Part shown: in pieces, positions 12,901 through 24,900 of the stretch
Layout of the letters: every line of letters begins with the position of its first letter
Numbering within the stretch: position 1 is the first letter of the stretch
Assembly (NCBI RefSeq): GCF_949987515.2
Contig: NC_082691.1
Coordinates: 61,201,740 to 61,265,739 of the forward strand
Reading direction: 5' to 3'
Origin: Delphinus delphis
Lineage: Eukaryota; Chordata; Mammalia; Artiodactyla; Delphinidae
DNA length: 64,000 nucleotides
Translations under genes and position numbers: made by a program
The notes under the pieces: model-generated
What the model was told of the DNA's origin: nothing
What the model saw: the letters and a program-made list of their open reading frames with translations, nothing else
The model's database searches: none

Positions 12901-15900
12901 GGAAGTTGGAGTCAGCTGAGGGTGCATGAAGAGCCATGAATGGCTCTTTGGTCTCTGAACTTCAGCCTGGAGACAGGCCTGCTCCCAGCACAGGAGGATA
13001 CCCGCCTTTGAGGCAGGAGGGTGGGGTGAGAGATTTGGCTTGATTTAACAGTTCTGTTTTTCAATCAATGTTAAAGGGAGTTGGTAATTGTGGTTGTGGA
13101 CCCTTCCCCATCCCTCAGAATAGGATCTATCTGTGCAATCTATTTGTGACCAAATAATTGGACTTCTTGGCTTTTTTCCTTTTAAAAAAATTTTAGGCAA
13201 ACAGAGTTAAACAGTTGTGAGAATGGATCTTTACATATGGAAATAAATGATGATGAAGAAATCCTAATGAAAAACAAGAGCTCCTTATGTTTGAAACCTG
13301 CAGAGACAGATCGCAGCATATCAAGTGAAGAAAATACAGATGATAATATAACAGGTAAAAACAAAAAAGGTGTGAATAAAAGGATCATGGGGCTTTGATT
13401 CATTATCCATGATGCGACACTTGATAGGGACTGACCTCAAGACAGCGTGCTAGGTAGCTCCCGAGGCAGCTGTTCGTAAGATAACAGAGTTCACTTGGAA
13501 ACGTTCTGCCATCCCACCTGACCCCCCTATTGAAAAGGCAGAATGAAGAGGAGTTTCCCACTCACTGTTCTTAGCTGTGATGTCCATGGGCTTCAGTGAG
13601 CTGTAGCTGTCTGTGCTGACTTTTTAGAGAGTATGAGTATTAGGGCCTTCTGCTCAGAATTTCAAAGTCCATTGAACATAGACTATGATGTGAGACTTAA
13701 GAGTCTGCAGAGTTATGGCAGTTCAGTTTTCCATCCTCCTGGTTTCTGGTGAGGCCTGAGGATGTCCGAGTTCACCAACCACCATCAGACTTTCGCCTGG
13801 CCGTCTCTGTTCATCAAGCCAAATTCCCAAGTTTTTGGTAATAACCTGTAGTTGAAAGTGCTGCCCTTTTCGATTTACTAATTTCATTGGTTCTAACTAC
13901 TAAAACCAACTTCAGATCAGTCCATGACAATCATCTTAGAGTTTTTAATTGTGTTATAAGTGTGTATTAAATAGTTTGAAAATAAAATTTTTTTTAAAGT
14001 TTCCTCCTCATCTCCTCTGGTGAGTGGGGGGAAGAAAAGATGCATTTTCATAGCTGTTAACCTGCAGCAAGCAATCCATACATCACTGAAGTCTTATCCC
14101 TTGAGTAAGTAATAGACAGGAGAATTTCTGTTAAAACAGTACTATTATTTATTTGACCCAATAATTTTTTTCTAGGAATTTGTCCTCAGGGAATAGTCAG
14201 ATTTAAAGACAAATATATATGGACAGGGATGTCCTTTATGACATTACAGTTAATTCTCATTACTCATGGTAGTTTTGTTCTATAAAGTCACTGCAAACAC
14301 TGAATTAGAAAATACTGAACCGTTGCTCCTAGGGGAAATACATGGTTAGGTTCCCGCAAGCCTCTTTTCACATTTTCATCAACTGATCAGAACATATTGT
14401 TGTTTTGTGTGTTTCTGTTTAAAGACACCTTGTTGGGGAGAGGGATAAATTGGAAGATTGGGATTGACATATACATACTACTATATATAAAATAGGAAAC
14501 TAATAAGGAACTACTGTAAAGCACAGGGGACTCTACTCAGTACTCTGTAATGGCCTATATGGGAAAAGAATCTAAAAAAGAGTGGATATATGTATATGTA
14601 TAACTGATTCACTTTGCTGTACACCTGAAACTAACACAACATTGTAAATCAACTATACTCCAATAAAAATTAAAAAGAAAAGAGTCCCTCCTCCTAAAGG
14701 AAAAAAAAAAGATACCTTGTTTATATAGATTGTTGACTCATTAACATTGAACCCATGGCCAACAGCACTATAACTCATGCCTGAACGAAGCTTCTCTCTT
14801 TTTTTTTTTTTTTTTGCGGTACGCGGGCCTCTCACTGCTGTGGCCTAGGCCCAGCGGCCATGGCTCACAGACCCAGCCGCTCCGCGGCACGTGGAATCCT
14901 CCCGGACCGGGGCACAAACCCACGTCCCCTGCATCGGCAGGCGGACTGTGAACCACTGCGCCACCAGGGAAGCCCACGAAGCTCATCTTATATAAGCTTA
15001 TATAACACGTGTTTTTCCATAAGGCACATCACAGCCTTCTTGTGCTTAGGAACACTAGGCAGCACTACACTTGGGGGTCCTTTTAAACAGCAAAATCAAC
15101 AACGAAATGCACAGGAATGCAAAAAAAAAAATGGCACTAAATAAACACATTTGCGTACAGTATGAAAGGTAAAACAAGAAGGCAGAGTGTCACCTTGTTC
15201 GACCTCAGCTGGGAACATGCGTGTCAGGTAACTCAAAATTTTTTCACCACTCTGCACATATCCAAAATGACTGCAAGAGTTCCATGAGCGTTGATTTTAG
15301 TATTACAAATAAACTTCAGCAAGTAGGCAAATCCACAAAGACAGAATACACTAATATTGAGGCTCAACTCTACTTATAATACTGAAATTTTAGAAACTAC
15401 CTAAATGCCCGCCACATAAACATGATTCAATATTACATGGTCATTAAAACCATGTTTTGAAGAGTATTGAATGATAATGAAAATATTCATGATATACCGT
15501 TCAGTGAAAACAGGCTGGATGAAAATCTACATGTATTTAAACTCAATTTTGTTTGTGTGTATATGTATAGTATTTACTGATTTTTCTTTCTGTATACTTT
15601 TCTGTGTTAAGAATGTTCAACAATGAATATATATATATATAGTAATCTTATAATACATAAATAAAAGGTTAGTAATAGGTATCTCCTGCTTTACAGTCCA
15701 ACGTGAAATGATAAAGGAAGATGGAGAGGAAAACCTGGGAAATCATGACAGCCACTTGGCACAGTCTGAATCCCACTCCTCAAGCAGCTCTCCAGAAGCC
15801 CACTGGGAAGAAGGCCAAGAAGTCATCCCAACTTTCTTTAGTACCATGAACACCAGGTATTCTGTACTCTCTAACATCACTGACAGTTGGATACGAGCTT

Positions 15901-18900
15901 TCCTTCTGGAAAGTCAATGTTGGTGTTCCTTTCAGGGGATGGCGTATCCTAACAGAATAGAGAATGTGGCATACCAAGCATCTGCTTTACTGTTCACCTT
16001 GCCTGAAGCAGTGGATGAGAAGGAACTGGATTGTGAGAGTATACTCTGTCAACAAGTTTTAGCTTGCTTTGGTGGATTGTCTTTGGAAAATGATTTTATT
16101 AGACTGTGTTATAATAGAAGAACAGTCACTGGGGCATATTTGTGAGATGAAGTTAAATGATTTGACCTACAGAGGGGCAGCTGTTTTCATGACTGCCTCT
16201 GAACTGCAGAGCATGCTAATGTTGTGTTTTCAATCTTTCCTCCTCTGTATCACCAAATTGTTTAGCTTTAGTGACATTGAACTTCTGGAAGACAGTGGCA
16301 TTCCCACAGAAGCATTCTTAGCATCATGTTATGCTGTGGTTCCAGTATTAGGTAAGATTGCTGGATTTGCCTTAAATTCATAGTCTCTAGAATCTGTTTC
16401 ACTGCAGTTATTTTGTAGTAGAAATATGCTGAGCTATGTGTACAGTGAGATGACCCTTCTTATCTACCTCTTCATATCACTAGGCACATATAGTTAAAAC
16501 TGTGTGACCTTAAGCATTATTACATATTTCCATTTCATTTCTAATTATGATTAATATTGATCTTAGAGTTGTGTAATGAAAAAAGGGAATTCTGTTTTCT
16601 AGAAATCTTACTTAAGAGCAAAAGTGAAAGTCGTTGAGGAACAGATCTTCAAATCTGTTGGTACTATGAAAAAACATTTTACCAGCTAAAACTTCTTTCA
16701 GATTAAAAAAAGATATATATATAACTTTATTTAAGTTTAAATTACATTTACTTTTTATAGAGCCAGTAGTACCAGGAATTGCTAATGTGTTGAAATTTGC
16801 TATATAATCCACTTAACTCTGTATCTCTTTTTTAAATCAAGGTATATCTTGCATAGAACTTAACTGTTATAATTCAGTGAGTTTTGACAAATGCATCTAC
16901 CTATGTAATCCACATCTCTATCAAGGCAGAGAATGTTTTCATCACCCCAGAATGTTCCCTATGCCAGTCAGTCCACAACCTGTCACCCAGCCCAAGGCAA
17001 CCATACTGATTTCTGTCACCATAGATTAGTTTTGCGTGTTCTAAAATTTTACATAAGTGGAATCATGTTACGTACTCTTGCATTATTATACTCTTGATAG
17101 TATAATGTTTTCACCTTTTTTGTTACATGTATTAGTCGCTCATTCCTTTCTATTGCTGAATAGTATTCTACCCCATTTTGTTTATTCATTCTCCTACTGA
17201 TAAACATTTGGGTAGTTTCTTGTTTGGGGCTATTATAAGTGAAATTGCTCTGAACGTTTTTGTGTCTGTGGGCACATGTTTTCATTATTGAGTAAACACC
17301 TAGGGGTGGAATTGCTGATTCATAGGGTTTATACATGTAATTTCATGAAGAGTGGTTGTACCATTGTGTACTTCCAATAGCAAAATATGAATATTCTGGT
17401 TGCTTCACATCCTCACTAGCACTTGGTGGTGTCAGTATTTTTGGTTTTAGCCATTTCTGTGAGTGTTTGGTGGCTTTAATTTGTATTTCTCTGGTGACTA
17501 ATGATGTTGAGCACTTTTTCATATGGTTATCGACCATTGCTATCTCTTCCATTGTGAAGTCTGTTCAAATCTTTAACCTATTTTTAAAAGTTGGTTAATT
17601 TTCTTTTTATTATTGAATTGAAAGTTCTTTGTATGTTCTGAATAACATTTCATTTTAGACGTACTCATTATGAATATTTTCCCCCAGACTATGACTTGTT
17701 CATTTCTTTTCTTAATGATGCCTTTTGAAGAGCAGGGTTTTTAATTTTCATTAAATCCAATTTATCTGTGTTTTCTTCTTTTATAGTTAGTGCTTTCAGT
17801 ATCCTAAAAGATCTTTGCTTATCCCCAAGGTCATGAAGATAGTCTTCTGTGTTGTCTTCTACACTTTTTATTTTTGATTTTAAGTTTACATCTGTGATCC
17901 ATCTTGGAATCAGTTTTTTATGTGGTGTGAGGTAAGGGTTGAGATGCCTTCTTTTTTTTTTTTTTTTTCCTTTATCTGGTTGTTCAAGAACCATTTGTTG
18001 AAAAAGTATCTTTTTACCCTTTTATATTACCTTGGCAGCACTTTGAAAACCAGTTGACCCTATAAGTGTGGGTCTATTTCTGGACTCTCTTTTGTTTCAG
18101 CCATCTGTTTTTTTTCCTCATCCTAGTATTATAGTATCTTAATTACTGTGTAAGGCTTGAAATCAGATAATGTATTCTTCCAGTTTTGTTCTTCTTTTTC
18201 AAGATGTTTTGGCAATTCTAGGTCCTTTGCATGTCCATATAAATTTTAGCTGTTAAAATGAATGTCAATATTATGACATAGTATGAGTGTGTTTCATGTT
18301 TGGTAATTGCAATCATTGTTGCTTTTGTTGTGGTCATCCATTTACAATGCTTGGTGTCAGTTTATTTATCTCTTGTAAAAATAAAATACAGTGTGTGACG
18401 GGGTGGGGGGGGGGAGAATCATGGGCCATGCATGCTTCCCATTACTTTAAGGGAAAAAGCAAAGCTGCCCATCCCACTAATTCAACCCCAGAGAGGAAGA
18501 AGAGCCCTGATACAGATCAAAGAGAAAAACTAAGACCGTATCCAGGGGTCAGTGTACTAGAGTGGACCTTTCCAAAGATGTGTGGAGGGTATCAAAGTTC
18601 CCATCCTCCTTCCATGACTCCTCTTCACTCTCCTGGATAGGATAAGCAAGGACAAAGTGGAGCCCACAGAGTAGGGGGGCATGCAGGTGGCTTCCACGTG
18701 GTCCAGTTGGCCAAAGAAAGGAGAGTCTATATACACACTGGGACTAGAGGTTGAAGGGGATTTTTTTTTCCTGTAGGATTCCTGGGACCATACATTCTTT
18801 GATAAGCATGTATGACAGTAGGAGGCAGGATAGAATAGCAGTCTGATGGAAGAGCTACAAGGTAACTCCAATTCCATCCTACCCAGTAGTTATGGCCAAT

Positions 18901-21900
18901 AATACAAGTTATCCCTCTTATCATGAAGATGCCAGGAGTCTTAAGTCTTAAACCTTAAAATCAGAGAAATCATAAATACTTCTCTGTATAAATGAAAATA
19001 AATCTCATTACATATATCCCAAACATACACAGAAACAGAAAACGACTATGGTTTAGGAATAAAAAAAGGAGTAAGGTAGTAAAATGCAGTATTCTGATAA
19101 ATGTACTGGTTTTCTGTACTAAGCCAGTAAACCACTCAAAACTTAGTGAGAGTAAGTAAAACATAAGTACTACCAACTGATTGTTTTGAATAGATAGAGG
19201 CATTTCTGAATAAGACATACTGTATTATATAAGACACAAAAGAGAGCTTGTTCTATGTGTCCCATTGTGATTTTTTTTTTGAAGTAATGAATCTTGAAAA
19301 CCTTTCAATAAACATATGTGATTTTCTTACTATTTCTCTAAAAAAAAAAAAATCCTGTTGGGATTTTGATTAGGATTACATTGAAACTGTAAACCAATTA
19401 GTAGGAAATTGGCATCTTAAACAACATTGAGTCTTCTAATCCATGAATGTGCTATATCTCTCATTTACTTAGGTCTTTATTTTCACAACGTTTTGTATCG
19501 TGTAAAGGTCTTACACATCTTTTGTTAGGAATAACTTTTAGAATTTTATGTTTTTTTATGCTATCATGAAAAGTATTTCATTTTCCAGTTGTTTATTAAT
19601 AGCATATAGATACAATTGACTTGTACATTGAGTTGTCTTTTACAATCATGAATGAGTTAATTTATAAAATATATTTTTCTGTGTTTATTGAAATTATCAT
19701 GTTTTTTTCTTGTACTCAGTGTAATAAATTACATTGTTTGGATGAATTTAAGCCTGCTATCTTGCTGTCTGTTTCTACCATCTTGCTACTTATTATCTGT
19801 TTGTCTCATGTGTTCTTCCTTGTTTACTCCTTTCTTGATTTCCACCCAATTAATCAATTATTTTTTTGTATTCTGTTTTATTTCCTCTTTTAGCTTTTTA
19901 GCTACCTATCTTTGTTCCTGCCTTTCTTTTGGATGAGTCAAGTATTTTTTAGAATTTTATTATATTTTCTCTTTTGGCTTTTTGGCTATACCCCTTTGTG
20001 TTACTATTTTTAGTTGCTCTTATCCAACAAAAATATTCAGACTACATATATAATTTTATATTTTCTGGCAAGAATATTAAAATTGTAAAGCAAAACAGAT
20101 AAAACTAATTTTAATAATGTATTTTATCTAACTTGGTATATACAATATATCATCTGAACATGGAATCAATATAAAAGAATCATTATTGAGATATTTGGCA
20201 TTCTTTTTTTGGTACTGAGTCTTTGAAATCTGGTATATATTTATACTTATGGCATATTTCAGTTTGGAATCGGTACATTCCAAGAGCTCAATAGCCACAC
20301 ATCTACTGGCTACCGTATTGGACAGTGCAGCCCTAAGGATTACAATGCGCATTCTAAACTTACAAGGTTATCCTCACCTGCCCTTAGGCCCTTATTATAG
20401 TTACTCACTTCAGAGCAGTGAAGTAGAAAAAAGCAATGACAGTGTGCCAGGAACCTTTGAAGCTTATGTTTAGAAAATGATTTAAAAGCAAAAAATAAAA
20501 GTTTGGCGGGGGGGGGGGGGGGGCCCTGTTAAATTCATTGCTACTATAAAAAATATTTTCCACTTGAAAAAATTGCATTTTCAAAGATGTTTTCAATCTT
20601 TTCTTCTAGACAAACTTGGCCCTACAGTGTTTGCTCCTGTTAAAATGGATCTAGTTGGAAATATTAAGGTGAATATACTGGCTTGTCTCCGTGGAGACTG
20701 TATATTTGGAGGGAGTAGCTGCATGAAATCTCATTCAGAAACAAATGATTGTTGAGTTTTATACTCGGGATGAAAAGTATAGGCCAGCTGTAAGAACCTT
20801 TCTCAGAGGAAAAAATACTTTAAAAACAGTACTTTAAAACCCTGAAACTATTTAATTCTAGCTTAAGCCTAATAAGAATCCTCAAACAAATAAAACAGAT
20901 TACTTGGAAAGCATAAGGACGAAGGTAAGAGAGGCTTAATTCATTTTGATTTCTTAGAGGCCTGGTTGACAAAGTTAGGTCTCAACAGTAATCTGACTTG
21001 CTTGATAGCTTTAGCACTTTTAACTTAGGTTATTTCCCTGCTTCTCCTGCAGAAAGTAAATCAGAAGTATATAACCAACAAAGAAGAGTTTACCACACTC
21101 CAGAAGATAGTGCTGCATGAAGTGGAGGCCGATGTAGCCCAGGTTAGGAACTCAGCTACAGAAGCCCTCCTGTGGCTGAAGAGGTGAGGCAACTGGGGTG
21201 GGGCAGCAGTTGAAATCCAGCTTAGTTGAAATGTTACCCCTACCAAAAAAAATTGTTATGCAAAAGAGGCTACTTCTGAGTGAAAGCTGTAACCCATGTA
21301 TAGCCTTTTCTAGAAGGCCTGAAGAATAGAATATCGACTTTTTTTTGCCTCTGTCTTGATAGTGATAAACATTGTTAATATTAATAGAATATATAAGATA
21401 GGAATCATAAAGGACAGTAAAGCCGATTGGTTTGTCTTTAAGTCAGTGGATCGCAAACTGTAATGGCATCAGATTCACCTGGAGGGCTTATTAAAAAACA
21501 CAGATTGCTCCACCCAAAACCCAATTTCTGATTCAGTAAGTCTGGAGGGGAGCTCCAGAATTTGCATTTCTAACAAGTTCCCAGGTGATGCTGAAGCTGC
21601 TGGTCCTGGGACCACATTTTGAAAACCACTGTGTAGGTATTTCAGATAAGAAGCGTCTAGGGCAAGCTAAAGGGAAATCACAGGGAAGAAACTTAGAAAG
21701 GACTGCCATGTGACTTGACTTGTTTATTGCTGTGCCCAAGATACTACTGAAAAAGAAGCTGATGTCTGCCATTTATTCATACCCATTCAACATAAGTGAA
21801 CTTTGAAAATAATATTTCTTCCTCTTTTTTGTTTTAGAGGTCTCAAATTTTTGAAGGGATTTTTGACAGAAGTGAAAAATGGTGAAAAGGACATCCAGAC

Positions 21901-24900
21901 AGCCCTGAGTAAGTGTTATTTACATTTTGGTTGATTAATTGAATAGGATGTGGAATGGAGACCCTTGGAGGAGGAGATAGGGTGTGCTTTTCAAGATCTG
22001 ATTTTGGTATTTTTCTATTTCATTATTATTAATTGTTTGTTTCTTATATGCTTTGTTAAAAAAGAACTCGAGATAGTGACCTGGTAGTCTAGATCTAACT
22101 TATTAAAAATCAGTATATCTTAAAGAAGAGCTAAATTAATAGAGAGCCATCTTTTAATCTTAATAGGAAAACCTAATATTTTTAAGAAGTCAGTTCTTCC
22201 TAAATGAATCTTGAGATAACTGTGTAGTTTTCTAAAATCCGTATCCAGAGGGAAGCTAGTTTTGGAGACCATAAAAGGGAGGGTGTGGGGAACCCTAGGT
22301 TTTGCTCTGAAGTAAGATGAAGGGCTGGTCATCATCTTGTATTCCTCAAGTGCCCTATGTGCCCCATTTTTGTGGTGGTAGTTGAGATTCGGATGAAGGC
22401 CTTGGTCAAAGGAGATCGTCCGACATCTCCAGCATCTTAATGCAGTGACTGGAACATTGTAGGTACTTAATAAACATTGGGTGGGTGGGTGGATAGATGG
22501 ATGGATCAATGCACCTATTGGACCACTTTTGGAAAACATTGAAGACTTGGAAGCATCCTCATAGTGCCACTAACAGACTGGCTAAACTCTCAATCTTGGT
22601 CTCTAGGAAATCCTTCCAGGATGGGCATTGAGGTGATCAGATGGGAGTGAGATTTCCATATTACTTTGAAGCCCTGCATTATTATGATGTAGAGAAGCAC
22701 ATGGTCAGGCTCTAGGCAGTCATGATTATAAATAATGAAATGAATGAGTTAGATACTTCTGCTGGGGAGGAGGAGCCAGTGTTCACACAGCATTTTATCA
22801 ATGTCAGGGGTGAGTTCTTCCTTTTGTTAGTCCTCCCTTTGGGTCATGAGTCTTGAGGGATCCTGCCCCTGTGTGATTTTCCCAGGCCTCCCTGTATAGA
22901 AACTTGCCGATGTGCCGTGAAACAATAAAAGCTGATATTTCTGTAACACTGTATAAAAAATTTAGACAACCTAGTCCTCACATCAGTCCATTTTTACAGG
23001 TTAGGTAACTGAAATTCTGAAAGATCAAAAGACACGCTAAGACCACAAAGGATCTGAAGCAGGGTCATTTTGGGATCCTCAGCTGTAAGGTCCTCATTTC
23101 TCCCACAGAAGGTCTTCTCCACCGTCCCTGAGCTACCTGCATTTTGGGGTTTCTCATACATCCTTGAATTTCCAGGACCGTCTCAGTTATATCCTCTCCT
23201 AAGTGTCCTGATTACAGTATTAAAAATATATTCACCATGACTATTAGGACTCCCTAACCAGTCTCCATCAAACTTGATGACTTTGTGGAGTGATTAAGAT
23301 CATGGGCTAGGTGCCCTTAGACAATTTACTTAACCTTTGTGTGCCTCAGTTTCCTCATCTGTAAAATGGGAATGATGACTTGATTTCCCTAATAAGATTG
23401 TTGTAAAGATTAAATAGGTTTATGCATGTGAAAAGATTAGAAATTTGGTACATAATAAGCACTTAATAGAGGTTAGCTTCTATTGTTTATATTCTCATCA
23501 TCATGACATATACAAAGTTGATAACCTACCAGAAAATGGGACTTATTTGTCCCAAATCACAAATGGAAAGTTACCAAGCTCAGCTGCCAAGCCTGAAATT
23601 TCTCTCCAGGCTGACTTCTTAGTATGGAAGCTCCGCACTGGTAGGAAGACTCCACCACCTGCAGGAAATGCAGAAGGTATGGGATTCAGCACTGTGTGCG
23701 TGGTGGACTCCACACGTCACAGGATGCTACTGCTTTCTGATGGCTGGCTGTGTGAGGGCAAGTGGAGAATGCTAATCTCATTACCCCTCTGCTGGAGCTG
23801 GGATAGAGGAGAACCCAGCTGCTTACCAGACACAGCAAGTGAAAAGAAAAGCTTTGCCCCTTGGAGGTGGAGAGACAGTTGAGGATATACCCTTTCTGCC
23901 CTGCCCCCATCCCTAATTCTGCCCCCTTTCCTCCCCTATCTTTTACTTGATTTGAAAGCTGGGCCTAGAGATGTTGACTTTATGAAGAGAGAGGAGACTT
24001 GAAGGGCAAATGCTGCTTCAAAACTGAAATAATCACAGCCAATCTCAGCTTTTCCTTCCTTTTCTTCCCCGCTGGACTGTTTTCAGTGGAAAGGAAAAGG
24101 GACCATAAATTTGAGATTTTCATCCTTGATGCTCAGGGTTATTTCAGAGGTCTTCATGATTTAAATCATCTTTGCTTACTGGGATCCCTAGTTTCCTGCT
24201 GCTGTGCAATGTGGAGAGATAAAGCTCCCCTAACCAGCCCCCTTCCCTCTAAACACAGACACAACAAGTTCTGTGCAAGCAAATAAGAGAGATTTATGAG
24301 AACTGTTTACACATTAACTATGCAGAACCCACAGGCTGCTTGTTGCCTATTTCTTCTGGATTGCTGGCTTTTTTCTCATTTTGAAATCACAGGCTTTATA
24401 AGCAGAAGTGATATTTTGTCTAAAATGAGATAGTTTAGGTATATAAGTAAAAGAGTGGGTATGTGCAATTTATATGCCACATATAGGCAAATTAGCTTGC
24501 ATTTTTTATTCTGAAATTGAGTTATTGTAATAACAGCTACCATTTATAGAGCACCCAGTGTTGGCATAACACTAGGTTCTCCATAAACATTTTATTTAAT
24601 CTTCTGAGTACTCCCCTTTTACAGCAAGTAAACTGAGGTTTAGAGAGGATGAGTACTTTCCCTAGGGTCTCAGATCTAGATCAGTGGTTCTCAAAGTGGT
24701 CCAAGGACAGCAACATCTTCATCACCTGGAGACTTATTAGAAATGCAGACTACTGGGTCCCACCTGACACCTGCTGACTCAGAAACTCCCAAGGTGGGGC
24801 CCAGCAAATGCGTGTGTTCACAAGTCATGCAAGTGATTCTAACCCATGCTCAAGTGTGAGACCCGTTCATCTAGAGCTGGGATGTTGAAGCTCACCTGTC

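Larger units (their letters stand above)
13355..15696 (+). other. PLEKHA8: PLEKHA8 intron 7
   Basis: Carries an L1 3' end (14415-14690, +) and a short CHR SINE (14799-14975, -) within 400 bases of each other, plus an AT microsatellite near 15629-15640. No exon-like sequence beyond exon borders. Confidence 0.85.
16352..20609 (+). other. PLEKHA8: PLEKHA8 intron 9
   Basis: A 4.3-kb AT-rich intron dominated by an antisense L1 that is split by an unidentified insertion. A 16-base G run lies at 20508-20523, shortly before the exon 10 acceptor. Confidence 0.85.
20669..21837 (+). other. PLEKHA8: PLEKHA8 introns 10 and 11
   Basis: Introns at 20669-21052 and 21184-21837, flanking exon 11. Intron 11 holds a MER5A copy (21444-21631). 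Intron 10 has no recognisable repeat. Confidence 0.85.

Noticed and set aside
22120..22539. 139-codon minus-strand open frame in intron 12
   Set aside because: Includes a translated GGGT/GGAT microsatellite and shows no domain; intronic chance frame.
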